Below, piece by piece: positions 40,154 to 52,454 of a DNA stretch of 64,000 nucleotides. Source of the DNA: Ilex aquifolium (lineage: Eukaryota > Streptophyta > Magnoliopsida > Aquifoliales > Aquifoliaceae); assembly GCA_951799425.1 (NCBI GenBank), contig OX637402.1, forward strand, positions 27,310,492 through 27,374,491, given 5' to 3'. The notes below the pieces were generated by a model that was given only the letters and a program-made list of their open reading frames with translations, was not told the origin of the DNA and ran no database searches. Each line of letters begins with the position of its first letter. The first letter of the stretch is position 1. The position numbers were made by a program, and so were the translations under genes.

Positions 40154-41016
40154 TGATGAGCCCGAATTCTACTGGGTCAAGCCCAATCCAAATAAACCGA
40201 GGAAGTCCAGATAAGAGTCCATTGGAGTTGGATCGACCCACAGAAGGAAGTCCAAAGCACAACTAATGCTCAAAGGAGCCAAGAGGCCAGCACCAGGACC
40301 AAGGGGGGCGCCGCCCAAGGCCCCTAGGAGGGCGCCGCCCAAGGTCCCCAAATGGGCGCCGCCCATAAGGTCCCTTGGGGCGCCGCCCATAGGCAGCCCC
40401 TTGAGCCCTCCTTCGTCCTCCTCCGTTGTCTTCCCCTCAGTTCACCTCAGTGTCATGGGAATGACTCCGATGCAAGTCCAAACGAACGTGGCCCACTCCA
40501 ACTCAAGTCAAAACAGGGCAAGCTCAGTCCAAGATCTTCCTCCGACTGAATAGGAGCACGAGGGAGAGAATACCGGGATGAAGATTGAGGAGATCAAGTC
40601 CTACCAAAATAGAACTTACCAAAATGGTAGAGTCTTACCATAACTGTACTTACTAAATTATAGTGACCGCCTCACTGCCTCTCCCAACCTATATAATGTA
40701 AGTCATCTCCATATGAATGACACGCCTTGAAACCCCTACACTTACCCTCTTACACACTGTTTTCTCTCTCTAGAAGCACTGTAACTCCGATATACACCGT
40801 CCGGTGACAATTGTTCATTAATAAAGAACACCGGCCATCACTGTCATTCCAGAGAGTGGACGTAGGTCATCCGAGACCGAACCACTATAATTCCCTGCGT
40901 TGATCTGTTGTTTACCGTTTTAATTCCTTGATTGCCATTAATTAATTGATTACTGCTCATTAATTATATCATTACTCATACTTGACTGTTGATCTTGTCA
41001 AAGACGATTTTGTGCA
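40154..41016 (+). mobile_element. Solo LTR, probably Ty3/gypsy
   Basis: Begins TGATGAGCCC and ends GATTTTGTGCA (TG...CA) and is flanked by a 5-bp target duplication GAAAC (40149-40153 and 41017-41021). Length 863 bp. It has a TATATAA box near 40690 and an AATAAAG signal near 40820, giving plus orientation. A series of GGGCGCCGCCCA palindromes lies at about 40306-40390. No internal genes are present. Gypsy assignment is inferred from the LTR style. Confidence 0.78.
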
Positions 41017-41021
41017 GAAAC

Positions 41022-41359
41022 TAACAAATTCAATTTGGATCTACCACATGTTTCAAATAGCTTTTTAGGCGAGGTCTTTCCAGGTGGAGGGAAATTGCAT
41101 CTTCCCTGGAGTTAAGACTGCCATGTAAGAATTATTAATAAAAATGATTTGACCATCTTTCATGACATGAGAATCACATGACCTGTCAAATATATAGATG
41201 AAGCAAAGAGGGTGCATGAGTTGCAAAAAAGATCAAGCATCAAAGTTAAAACATAATGGTATCAAGTAGCACCTTCAGCACTGTCAGACATCTTGAAAAT
41301 GACAACAAATTCTGGAAAAATATGCGTGTTCATGTTCATATTCCAAACAATGTAATGAC
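41022..41359. other. Short intergenic stretch
   Basis: Between the solo LTR and the inverted duplication. No supported gene. Confidence 0.4.
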
Positions 41360-41890
41360 TTGGACTTTGCAGATCATCTACTCCACTATCATATTTTTTG
41401 CTACTGGGATGAAATTGTCCATATTTTTCGCTACTGGGATAGTAACAAATATTTCTCTTTTGAAAAAATTGACAGCCGCTACCCTTCTCTTTGTGTAAAT
41501 ACTGCAGAATTTAAAAATATTTTACAAAGAAATAATGAAAATAACAAAAAAAAAAAATGAGAAGAAAATAGATTTACCCAACATCTTAACTCCGTAACGG
41601 CACGATCCTTCCTGGCCATTCCAGTATTTACATGGCTTAGTTTTGTATTCCATCACGATTGGAGGGGAAGGACCCCTCCGCAATTCTTTTTGCCCATGGG
41701 CAAACTTCATTAAATAAATCAGTGCTAATTAATTAACATAAACATCTTTGTTAGAATTTACTAATTATAATGACCAAAAAAAATTACTAATTATTAAAAT
41801 TCTTACTCGGCAATTTCCTCCTGATAGGCAACGAGGATGGTAAATGCAAAGACGGGTTTTGTAATATTTATCCATAGCCACTGTCAAGCT
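41360..41890 (-). pseudogene. CCCH zinc-finger fragment, copy B
   Basis: On the minus strand: 41890-41811 reads MDKYYKTRLCIYHPRCLSGG then NCR; 41707-41582 reads FAHGQKELRRG and EYKTKPCKYWNGQEGSCRYG; about 41500-41360 reads GSGCQFFQKRNICYYPSSEK. Here the first finger joins across the intron as NCR/FAHG, a classic CCCH ending, which supports the exon borders. The second finger loses its third Cys (VKML in place of VRCC), and the third exon diverges from copy A after RNICYY. Probably non-functional. Confidence 0.5.
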
Positions 41891-42034
41891 ACAAAAAAAA
41901 AAAAAAAATTATTATTTAAAATCTAAATAATCATAAATTATTATTTAGAATAACTTGAGGTACAAAATTATTGCTAACTCGATAAATGATCATAAATTGG
42001 ACTGTGGAAACATCACCCATAAAAGTGTAACTAT

Positions 42035-42856
42035 TAGAGGTGACAAATAGGTGGATTGAGTTAGTTATGAATTGGGTTAAATTGAGTTGGGCTAAAATAA
42101 ATCAAATCAATTTTTCACTCACGTAGTAAATGAGTTATAATGGATTGGGTTTAAAACGGGTTGGATTAAACTCATTAACCCATAAAATAATTAAAAATTT
42201 TAATAGATACATTAGTACACCAATACACACACATTAGTAATACACCAAAATACAAACATACACACACACTAATACACCAAAACACACACAAACTAATACA
42301 CTAAAAATATACACACTAATACACAAAAAATACACACACATAGACCAACACAAAAATTAAAACACATTTAATAAAAAAAATACACACATAATGGGCTGGG
42401 TCGATTGTGGACTATGGGTTGGTCCGTGGGTCATGGGTCGTGGATCGACCCGCAAGTTATGGGCATGGGTCATGGGTGCGGTCGTGGGTCAACCTGCATG
42501 TCATGGGTGGTATATTAGTGTGTGTGTTTTTGATGTGTTAGTGTGTGTATGTTTTATTGTATTAGTATATATGTTTATATTTTTTGGTAAAATAGTGTGT
42601 GTCTTTCTTTGGTATATTAATATATTTATTTAATTTTATTACTTGTGTTATTTAATAAAAAGATAAATACTCAACTCAATGGATACCCATTTATAATTCA
42701 TATTTACCCGTTTAATTAAAATGAATTATATTACCCAAATCATTTGGAACCCATATTAATTAATATTGGTACCCAATCTATTTATTTATGGGCGGGTTGG
42801 GCGGATTAATTTATGGGCGGATTAATGGGTAATGTTGGTTAAGATTGCCACCTCTA
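42035..42856. mobile_element. Non-autonomous hAT element with empty site known
   Basis: Ends TAGAGGTGACAAAT and ATTGCCACCTCTA are inverted repeats. The 8-bp target duplication GTAACTAT (42027-42034 and 42857-42864) is perfect. Copy A of the duplication shows the uninterrupted site with a single GTAACTAT (reverse strand, about 21204-21211). The interior is non-coding, with CA-rich DNA and repeated GGGTCATGGGT and CGACCCG motifs. Confidence 0.92.
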
Positions 42857-43201
42857 GTAACTATAGTCCAATTAGAGCGTAAATTCAAATTTCCTATGGA
42901 GGCGCGTGAAAAAAGCATCCTCACCAAAGTCTCGTCCACTCGTCACTATCACACTAACCAACAAAACTGAGAAACTTCACACACTCGCAAACAGATTCAT
43001 TCAAGAAACACGCACACACCTTCAAACAAATTCAAGAAAGCCACACACACCTATATAAATTTAATAAATCACACACACGCAAACAGATTCAAGAATCATT
43101 CACATTTCATTCATGTCAACCCCAACTCTCTCCCAATCCAATTGCATTCTCTCCCCTCTTCGATTTCTTTCTCTCTGAATCAACTCGTACGTAGATCAAC
43201 A

Positions 43202-43524
43202 ATGCCACCAGCTCTGGCTCCAGCATTGGTAACCCTAACACTACTGCTTCAATTTCCAACCAAGACAATACCAAGATGATTGCGTCCTCAGATCGGCAAT
43301 TGAGAACTAACCGACCTCATTACCACCACGATCCATCGTGGACTCAAAAAGTTATTAAGATCTATAGATATGATAGATTCTCTCACTCTCTCTTATTCTT
43401 CTTCTTCTTCTTCATAATTCATAAATGTATAGATATAGAGATAATAGATAGATATGATAAAGACTATATGACTAAAGAAGTTTTACATAGCATACATGCA
43501 AGAGATGTACCTGGATTTGTCTAG
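43202..43524 (+). pseudogene. Copy B of the unidentified gene's first exon
   Basis: The frame corresponding to the 20731-20889 minus-strand exon reads GNPNTTASISNQDN, then RQLRTNRPHYHHDPSWTQKV. A deletion of about 40 nt relative to copy A removes the original start codon, so the visible ATG at 43205 is in another frame. A TATATAAAT box lies at about 43051-43059. I do not recognise the product. Confidence 0.4.
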
Positions 43525-43580
43525 CCTGTAAAGCTTGAGTTTCTTGAGGAATTCAGAAAGAGAAAGAGCAGGAGGGAGGG

Positions 43581-45261
43581 AGAGCCCAAGGGCGGCCTAA
43601 AGCGAAAATTTTACATGAAATCTCATTTAATATTTTAAGAAGATAATAAATTTTTTTAACTATTATTAGACGTTTTATAGAGTTGCGATATAATTTATTT
43701 TCAATATTTTAGTGCTTTTGGGATTGGGCGGGATTAGATAAAAAATTGGGTGCAATTATGAAGTCAGGATCTTATAGATGAATAAATTGAATGAAATTTT
43801 AAATAGATAACAAGAGAGTTAGAGATAAGGAGAAAGAACCGGAGCAAGACAATAAGAGTTTGGAGTAGAGAAAAAAATAGTGAAAAAGAATTTGAGAGAG
43901 ATTGCTACTTTTAAAGTTAGAAATCGTTACTTTTAGATTTTTTTAGAAGGTTTTGTTATATTTTAGGATTTTATATATATAAGCTATATAGACCTGTGAA
44001 AATATTGTTACATTTTAGAACTTTCTATAAAATTTTAGATAGATTGCTGAAATATATTAGGCCTTATATGGACATGATTCATCATCTTTGGAGGATTTTT
44101 AGGAAATTCAGCATTTTAGAATTATATATTATTTTATTTCCATGTAATAACTACTATAATTTTAAAAATTGGATATCTAACTAAGCAAATTAGTTTAAAC
44201 ATATAGCGTAATTTTGAAAATTAATTTCACAAATCATTTGTATACGTTAGGCAATTGGTAGCGCATTGAATAACACTTTTTACATTCAAAGATTAAAACA
44301 AAAAAAAATAGAACAATATTTCAGTCAAAACGGCTTCCGTTAACGTTGTTACATAATGTTACCAGAAGTCAAAAGCCTGAATTCTTTTATTACATTCACA
44401 CTTATCACCAAAAAATTAAATATTTGCATATTATATGTTCAAAATGAAAGAAACAATAATTTTTATCATTTTTAACAATTTTTTTGTGTTACATCCATAG
44501 CTATGCCATGCTAAATTGGTAAATTAATCGAAATAAAGTTGGAGAAGAAGGTTTATTAGTGTAAAAAATAATCATAAGTTTGTAGTTGTTTGTTCATGTT
44601 TAAGATCATATGTATCTTAAATCAGCTAAAAGCATATGTATCAATGTCAACCGTTCGATTATGAGGAGGAAAATGTTTTGCAATTGCCTACTGCGAATTT
44701 CTCTTAAAAAAAGAATGTTAAGTTTGTATAGTTTTGTATATATATACATATGTATTTAACTCTATATATATTATATACAAACCTTAAATGCAAATTATTG
44801 ATATTAATAAATAAAAAAATACGTACAACAAAATAAAATAAACTTAGAACAAATACTAATTTGAATATCAGTTGAGAGGTTTATACGAGATAATCAAGTT
44901 GAATATATTTTCATATAAACTGTGTAAGATTAGGTATAAAATAAACTGTAAACAAATATCAATTTGAATATCACTTGAGAGATTTATACGAGATAATCAA
45001 ATTGAATATATTTTCATATAAACAATGTGAGATAGGAGTGTAAAAAGAACTTTACAGGTGAAGGCTGGTATTAAGTTTAGTTATTATTATGGTAGGTATA
45101 AAATGTGGTGAGTTTAGTTACTAGTAGGATGAATATATAAAAAAAAAGGCTTAGTAGTATTATTACTTAGAGTTTAATGATGGTGAGAAGAGAGATTTGT
45201 AGGGTGGAAATAACTCCACCCTTATTTCTGTCTCGTGTATTTGGCTTGACTAAGTTTCTTG
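43581..45261. other. AT-rich intergenic DNA
   Basis: No supported gene. The left edge (CAAGGGCGGCCTAAAGCG, 43583) resembles the terminus of a hAT-type repeat whose opposite-type end occurs near 55777. A two-copy tandem repeat lies at 44830-45035. Confidence 0.4.
44830..45035. repeat. Two-copy tandem repeat, about 105-bp period
   Basis: Both copies contain TTTATACGAGATAATCAA followed by TTGAATATATTTTCATATAA, with few differences. Non-coding. Confidence 0.75.
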
Positions 45262-45465
45262 AAAGTAAAAGATCACCGGCATTCGTGGTCGGCCACTTCA
45301 ACTTGAGCGTGGCAATTAGCATGACAACATTTTGTTTTATGATTTTTAATCTCTATATCGACCCTTGAAAATACATACATTATTCTTACATCCACAAACT
45401 ATAATCAGAATTTTATGTATATTTATATGTTTTATTAATTCTAAAATTTCATAAAAAGTAGAGAT
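45262..45465. repeat. Rearranged copy of the PPR gene promoter region
   Basis: The stretch 45262-45325 matches 6505-6560 in direct orientation (both have AGTAAAAGATCA and CAACTTGAGCGTGGCA). The adjacent 45329-45465 matches the reverse complement of 6361-6501 (CTGATTAT...GTGGATGTAAGAATAAT). So two neighbouring promoter pieces are copied, one of them inverted. The TATA box is not conserved and no PPR coding sequence follows. Confidence 0.65.
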
Positions 45466-45483
45466 GTGTGTATCGTCACTTAT

Positions 45484-47129
45484 CACTAGAAGAAAAAAAA
45501 GTTTTTACGGCAGTAAAGTGCTATCATAAAAGATCTATTTGCTGTCACAAAAATTTTTTGTGATGACATTGTGACAGCATTACCTCGCCATAATAAGTGT
45601 GGTCTCAAAAGGTTTTTACGGCAGCAACGATCTGTCTCAAATAGTATTTACGGCAGCAACACATTGAAGTAAATAAGTTGTCACAAAAAATCCGACACTT
45701 TCGCTTTTATCACGACGACAAAAGTATTGCCTCAAATACCACATTTGGCTGTCATAAAAAATAAAAAATTTTGTTGTGGCGGTTAATATACTATCGGAAA
45801 AAGTATGAAATTTTTTTTACGTTAAATGAAATATATTTACGATGACAACGATGCCGCCACAAAAAAAAAAAAAAAAATTAATTATTATGGACTGTTAATA
45901 ACCAATGTTATATACGTTGTACATATATACACTTCCATTACATGAATTTAAAAGTGCACATCCGTACAATTTTTTTATTTTTTTTTGGGGAGGTGGAAGG
46001 GGGCTTGAAATCTCGACCTCAAGAAAGAAAAACTTTCACAAGATAAGGAGTACAATTGGACCAAAGACCCATTGGTATCAGTACAACTACCCAATTCAAT
46101 ATATAAATAAACACAAAAATAAATATGATCAACATTTTCAAAAACATTAGCAATATTTTCATATAAAAAAAAAAAAACAACCCCATGAGTTAAAAAAAAA
46201 AAAAAAATATGCACTTTTACAAAATATAACGATCATGAGTACAAGAAATTAATGCAAAAAGTTGAACATCCTTCCCGAACTATCTACTCTCTCAGTGACA
46301 TCTGAAAAAAACATAAAATTATTGTTACTATACTAAAATGATATTTATATACATATATACAATAAAGAACTAAAAGAAGTCAGAATATACATCAACAGAG
46401 GGTCACGCAATATTTCTCTGAACAGCTTGTCCAATTATGTAAATGGTATATAAACAAGTCATATCGTATATATTTCTTCTAATTGGTTTCATCAATACTT
46501 GATTCGTTTATAAACGTATCGTGTCGAGTCTACTCGTTTACTAAACATGTGACTTAAGGAAGAGTCAAACCTACTAATTTTATGTCGTGTTAACGGGTCG
46601 TGTCATATTTTGACACCCCTAGTTTTGATATAAAAAATTGACATTGTAGAGTTTAATTTTTTTTTCTTTGAACTATAAATTGTCTTTTGATGTAAAACTA
46701 CGTAATTTTATAAAATATTACTTATAACATGAAAAATAGTTGTGGCTAATATAAATTTTTTTATAGAGTTTTTTTTTTTAAACTATAAACTGTTTTTTAA
46801 TCTAAAACAACATTTTAATGTTTTATGAAATATTATATACGACGGGAAAAATAGCTGTCATAAATATAATTTTTTTTTTTTGAGTTTATGAAATATTATT
46901 TGTGTCAGGAAAAACAGCTGTCTCAAAAACAAAAATTTCTTTTGAGTTTATGACACTATTTACGACAGGAAAAATAACTGCCACAAATATTAACAAAATA
47001 TTAGTACAAACACGCTTTTTGTGACGGCAAACACAGTCGCTGCAAAAAATTATCTCAAACACGTCTTTTGTGACAACGAACATAGCCGCCTTAAAAAATT
47101 TGTCATAAAAAACCCTTATTTTTGTAGTA
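45484..47129. mobile_element. Small non-autonomous CACTA-like element
   Basis: Starts CACTAGAAGAAAAAAAA and ends CTTATTTTTGTAGTA, imperfect inverted termini of the CACTA type, with the 3-bp target duplication TAT (45481-45483 and 47130-47132). Subterminal motifs such as TTTTTACGGCAGCAAC and TGACGGCAAACACAGTCGC recur in both arms. No coding capacity. A SINE is nested at 45970-46076. Confidence 0.75.
45970..46076 (-). mobile_element. SINE, nested in the small CACTA-like element
   Basis: A minus-strand tRNA-derived SINE of about 107 bp, the same family as 60365-60475. Its minus-strand 5' end is ACCAATGGGTCTTTGGTCCA, followed by a B-box-like GGTCGAGATTTCAAG and a homopolymer tail. The target duplication is ATCCGTACAA (45960-45969) against ATCAGTACAA (46077-46086). 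Confidence 0.7.
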
Positions 47130-47132
47130 TAT

Positions 47133-48660
47133 TGGACTACTAAGTTACTAAACTTGTAAGTGAAAAAGGTGAAGAATGGATTATTGTACAATGGTCTTTC
47201 CTTACCGCCCTTGTATTGAACTTTCCATATTGCAAAATGTGAAAAACTAGATAGGATGAGAAGAAGGAGAGGAATGATACTTTATTGCCTTTCAACTTGC
47301 TTTCTCAATTACATAATGAGTTTGCATATATATTAATTGGAGGTAAGCCTGAAACATGGTGCAATATGAATAGTTTTGATAGAGATGTTGGTGATCGTTA
47401 GATAAATCTATTTTAGACTGTCGAATAGACTTATTGAAGTCTACTCTGTTTTATATTATAGATTACAAAAGTTATGTGCAAGAAATTGTACACCAAAGAC
47501 TAATAATCTAAATGATATATACATAAAAGAAAGCTTTTTAATTAATTCCCAACTCATTCATGTGATCTTAGAGCATCTCTAACCGTATGCCAATTGTCAA
47601 GTGAAGGCTCTAACAATTCTTTTTGGCATGTAGGACTTATTCAACCGGTATCACAATATTTTATGGATTTATTGGTTGTTTAATGCAATATTTTATGTTT
47701 TTCTGCTGACTTAGGATGGCTGAGTTGGTTGCCATGTTGGAGCTTCCATTCCATGTTATGCTGTAGCAGTCCTGCAAAGTACGTGTCCTGCTGAAACTAC
47801 AGTCTTCCATACCTTGTCTCTTTCTTCTTTTCTTGGCTTACCAGCAAACTTGGTTATATTTTTCTTTGAGTACTTAATTTTAAATATGTCCCCGACCCCT
47901 TTAGATATTTTTCTTTGAGCATTTGCTTATCTAATTATATTATTAATTTTTTTCAAAGAAATCAATTAAATGGTAATAATATTATTTTTATTATAATTCG
48001 ATCTGATTATTACATGTATATAATAATAGAATATAGATTAAAATTTATTTTTTTATATAAATATAGATATAGATAAAAAAAAATTGTATGTAAGTGTGTT
48101 ATTAATAAATGAGTTCAAAAAAATTTATAAATTAAATACTATTAATAAAAAAAAGTTCAAAAAAACTTAAAAGTCAAATATAAAAAATAAAAATTGTAAG
48201 AAAATAAATATGTTGATATAGTTGACTGTATAAGTCACATGACATGAGAGTCGCTGCTGTTGCCACCCCTATTTGTTGTCATTATCACCACTCCCACCTA
48301 TGCCATTGTTGCCACCACCGTGATTATTATCACCACAATTATCATTCTTATCGTAGCCATTATTGTCGCCACTATGACTATTGTCATCCTACTATAACCA
48401 CCATTTCATCGCTGCCATCACCCATCACTCATATTATAATTGTCGTTGTTGCTACTATTGTGACCATTGTCACCAATATCGCCGCCGCCACCAATATCAC
48501 AACCACCCACCATTCCTAGTTCCACTATAGCAACCACTAATACTATTACCATCGTTATTACTATCACCATTACTTTGCTTCGCAGCCAACACAAATTAAC
48601 CAACCATCACCAAGACTATTATTTCCACTAATTGTTTTGGATTATTTATAATTTTTTTCT
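47133..48660. other. AT-rich intergenic DNA with a CAC/CAT low-complexity tract
   Basis: No supported gene. The tract 48244-48550 is built of CAC, CAT and GCC triplets (a His/Cys-rich open frame is an artefact of this composition). A similar tract occurs at 53400-53700. Confidence 0.5.
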
Positions 48661-48937
48661 GGTAGAATTTTATTTTTAACATTAAAATTTTAAAATTTTT
48701 TATTTTATATCATCAAAAATTAATTTTTTTTACATTGTACCATAATGTATTAAAAATATTATAATGTGGTCTTTTCATTGTTACTTATTTCGTCAAAAAT
48801 CACTTATTAATATTGACCAAATTAGTGATGAAAATTAATATTTTTAATATATTGAGGCTATAATATAACAAATTTAATTTTTTTGGGTATAAAATACAAA
48901 TTCTTAAATTTTTTAGGATGCCAAATCAAATTCGCCC
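48661..48937. mobile_element. MULE-like MITE with long inverted repeats
   Basis: The left end GGTAGAATTTTATTTTTAAC pairs over about 90 bp with the reverse complement of the right end (GGGCGAATTTGATTTGGCAT). Flanks TTTTTTTCT and TTTTCTTCT (8 of 9) may be the target duplication. It lies just upstream of TRM9. Confidence 0.6.
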
Positions 48938-49039
48938 TTTTCTTCTCAAATGTCTCCGATAAAACACCCTATGCCCTAATTTGCTCAAAGAAGCTCCGTG
49001 TTTCTTCATTGTACTCTTCGGGACGACATTAACTTGCAG

Positions 49040-49041
<2 letters not shown>

Positions 49042-49081
<40 letters not shown>
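49042..49081. repeat. (TC)n microsatellite in the TRM9 leader
   Basis: About 20 uninterrupted TC units directly after AACTTGCAGG, in the likely 5' UTR of the TRM9 gene. Its length is likely to vary between individuals. Confidence 0.9.
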
Positions 49082-49083
<2 letters not shown>

Positions 49084-49936
49084 CACATACACAAAACCAC
49101 AATGGCCCATGAACTCTGCTCCATGTAATTGTTTATGATGTAGTATGTTAGATTTCATGTTTTTGATCTAGGCGCCTGTAATTATATTTTCCTAACCCAA
49201 GTTTGCAAAGAGATGAATTTTTGAATGGTGAGCCTCTTATCATTTTCTCACTAATCATTTTTCTGCTTTCACTAATTAGTATCTTGTTAATCTAAATTTA
49301 TATCAATTTCAGATGAACCAAGGTTCTTTTTAATCCCGTTTGGTATATAACTGATATTTTTTGACTTTTTTATTCTGTTGCCAAATTTATGATTTACTTG
49401 AATGGAAAACTGGAAATCTCTATTTGGACCTTTTTGTTTGTCAAGATGACAGCTTAAATTGAGTTATGATTAAACAAAACTACACTCAAAAGCCTTAAAT
49501 CAGAATTCCTTGGGGTTCCAGCTCTTAGTGGAATCTAATCCTCTTTTAATTTTAGAAATCACTGCTTCAGTCTTAATTCCTTTTGGCCTTGTTTTTTCGC
49601 TTTTTGCAACTTTTTTTGAGTTTCTTATGGGTATTAATATTAAATTTTATTCTGAATGGTGTGCCTTATTAATGAGGATATTGAAAGGTGGCAGCTAGCC
49701 TAGCTGGTAAAGCCTGTTGGCAGTCATACTTGAGACCTTAATATATCCCTCTTGCACTCTGGTTGGGAGGAGGATTTGGGCAAGGGAAGGCTACCCCTTT
49801 TTGCAGCAATTGTACCCCAAACCCAAAGAAAAAAACAGAAAAAAATAGAAGGAGAAGATATTATATTTCTGTAGTTGGTATTGCTGCCCACAATGAGTTC
49901 TAAATTATTATGGTCTGTTGGTGTTTTGACAGGTTG

Positions 49937-52327
49937 ATGGTAATTGATGTTGTTAAAGTCAGGTGTTTTAAAGGATCCAGTGGTTTCTGTCTATCTGCTA
50001 TTGTTTGTTATCCAAGGAATTTTACTACTATGAATGAAGTAAAAGCAGATAATGCTTGTAATTTGTGTGCTCCAGTATCTGGTGGAGAATCTTATGTTCA
50101 GCAATCTGTACCAGTGAGTCTGGACCAGAGATGTTCATCTTCAATTCTTCAGCCAACACCTGAAATTGAAAAGAAGTATGTTCACCGTGTTTATGATGCA
50201 ATTGCTCCCCATTTCAGTGCCACCCGGTTTGCTAAGTGGCCAAAAGTTGCCACTTTCTTGAATTCTTTGCCACCTGGTTCTCTTGTCTTGGATGCAGGAT
50301 GTGGAAATGGGAAGTACTTGGGCTTGAATCCCAATTGTTACTTTATAGGATGTGATATTAGTGCTCCTCTTATCAATATTTGTGCAGACAGAGGTCATGA
50401 AGTTGTTGTTGCAGATGCTGTAAATCTACCTTACCGAACTGGTTACGGTGATGCTGCAATATCTATTGCTGTGTTACACCACCTTAGTACCGAGTATAGG
50501 AGGAAGAAAGCAATAGATGAATTAGTCCGAGTTGTTAAAAAGGGTGGCCTTGTGCTAATTACGGTTTGGGCAAGGGAACAAGAAGATAGTTCATTGATTA
50601 ACAAATGGACTCCACTTACCGAGAATTATTTGGAGGAATGGATAGGATCAAGTAGCCCTCAAATTCGTAGCCCTTCATCCTTCACCCTAGAGAGCATACC
50701 AGAAGTTGAGGAGAACGGTTCGGGAGAGCACCTAAGAGATTTCAAAGAACTATCTTGCAGTATGAAGTCTCCAGGGACTATACACTTAGCCTCTCAAAGC
50801 CAGCATCATTCTGTGCCTTCTGAGAATGGGAAAAATGGTGAAAACCAGCAAGAATATTTTGTTCCTTGGCACTTACCTTATCATCGTGCTGAAGTCAGCG
50901 GAGCTTCTGCTTGTGCCCTTGCAAATGGTTTGGCAACAAAAGATGATAAAAAGGGTGCAGTAGTGTACAATAGATATTACCATGTATTCAGTGAAGGCGA
51001 GCTTGAAAGGTAATGCAGTTTTTTCCCTTGATAGTGATTGTGAACATAATTATTTCCTGCTCTATTTCATTATCAATAATTGTTTGCTGTACTTTTTTCA
51101 TCTGGAATATATCATGCAGCTCGTCTTGCAACTCATAAATTTTTCATCTTACTAATTTTTTTCATTTTACCTGACCGTATGTACAACCCCATGTGGTTGA
51201 TGGGCTATTATTTTACATATTAGAACAAAATCCTGATGCACTTTTGGCACACATTTTATTTACTCCAATCTCTATCAGTTTAACCTTACCATGGACTATT
51301 AAGTGTTTGTGGATAGAATGGATAGTGGAAACATGCTATTTGGGATTGACAATGAAATAAAAGCAGGGGCACGGGCGAAGATGTATCTGAAAATGGGGAG
51401 AGTATGTTTTCTGATTGCTGCCTAGGATGAGGATGCGTGGTTGTGGATTGTGTCATTTATGCTATTTGTATCAAAAGATGGATTATGAAACAGCAGCCGA
51501 GTCTGCCTGTGCCAATTAGTGACCTTCCTCTGAAATAAAAGCAAATATTTTAAAATGAAGTTGTAAGTATGTAGTTTTGGGGGAAAAAAAAAAGGAAATA
51601 TCATCGCCAATGAATCACTCACTGAGTTTTGAATTGATCTGTAGCTGTCTGTTCTGTTTTCTGAATCTCCTGATGATAGTAGAGACAATTACTTGTGAAA
51701 TAGACTTTCCGGGGGGAGGGGGAACACTTGTGGAATAGAAAAGCGAAGAGAAGTGAAGGGAATCTACTATGGCGACAATACATTTCTATTTTTTCCTCTC
51801 CCCATTTTTGAAGGTATAATCTCTCTTTCGAATATGCAACTATGGCTCTTTCCTTTTTTTGATATCATTTGACCTTCCAATGTCAAGGAGTTTACGCTAA
51901 CAAACTTTTCTTGATTTTCCTAAATGCCCCTCTGAAAACCTTCCATGAATACTATGGTTGGTGTGCATTCTGGTTAGACAATGTTTTCTAATTTATGGCT
52001 TTGATTGTTTTGCAATCTCTTCTACTTACTGCATGTGCCATCAGGTCTAACCGATCTAGTTATGTAACAGCTTCATATTTGCACTATTAGGTATCTGATG
52101 GATTGCTAATTTTATCACATGAGCAGAAGGCGATATTATCAATAGTATCCATTTTTTTTCCATTTCACTTCTGGGGCAGCAATCTTATGTTGACATTGTT
52201 TATTGATTTTTTCAGCCTTTCCTTTTTATGCATATGTTGCAGGTTAGTGTCTGGTATGGACAATGCGGTCGTTGTTGACCAATTTTATGACAAATCAAAT
52301 TGGTGTGTTATTCTTGAGAAAAGATGA
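49937..52327 (+). CDS. TRM9: tRNA wobble-uridine methyltransferase, TRM9/ALKBH8 type
   Basis: Two coding exons, 49937-51009 and 52243-52327 (1158 nt, 385 residues). The junction splits an Arg codon (LE-R-LVSGMDN). The family methylates 5-carboxymethyluridine at the tRNA wobble position, giving mcm5U, in cytosol and with the partner TRM112. Evidence: SAM-binding motif I VLDAGCGNGKYL at about residues 117-128, CDISAPLI after the second strand, DAVNLPYRTGYGDAAISIAV then LHHLST, and the family start EIEKKYVHRVYDAIAPHFSA then TRFAKWP. The C-terminus DQFYDKSNWCVILEKR is typical of the TRM9 group. The ATG at 49937 follows an intron acceptor CAG at 49932, so a 5' UTR exon lies upstream, probably near the TC microsatellite. 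The N-terminal 70 residues are not conserved and might be an organelle signal. Confidence 0.92.
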
Positions 52328-52454
52328 CTACAACAGTCGGACACACATGGACATGGGCAACCAGAGTGGAATTTCGTACAAGATTGTTTCATTTTGGCAG
52401 CTAGGGATTCAATTTTCATGGGTAGAGACCCTGGTATAGCAACCTTTTCAAGAC

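Larger units (their letters stand above)
41360..43580 (-). repeat. Segmental duplication copy B (inverted relative to 20334-21860)
   Basis: The reverse complement of this block follows copy A in order: the leader with CTAGACAAATCCAGGTACAT, the (CTATCTAT)-rich stretch, the first exon of an unidentified gene, its promoter, the CCCH exons and intron sequence. It extends past copy A to match the 19571-19640 region as well. An 822-bp hAT element interrupts it at 42035-42856. Confidence 0.8.

Noticed and set aside
40169-40553. Gly/Ala/Pro-rich frames on both strands
   Set aside because: Produced by GGCGCCGCCC palindromes within the solo LTR.
48244-48603. His/Cys-rich frame that looks like a metal-binding protein
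   Set aside because: Made of CAC/CAT/TGC triplets; both strands give low-complexity frames and no start or neighbours support a gene.
49688-49830. Possible SINE upstream of the TRM9 coding exon (AGCCTAGCTGGTAAAGCC)
   Set aside because: A-box-like motif only; B box and target duplication not convincing.
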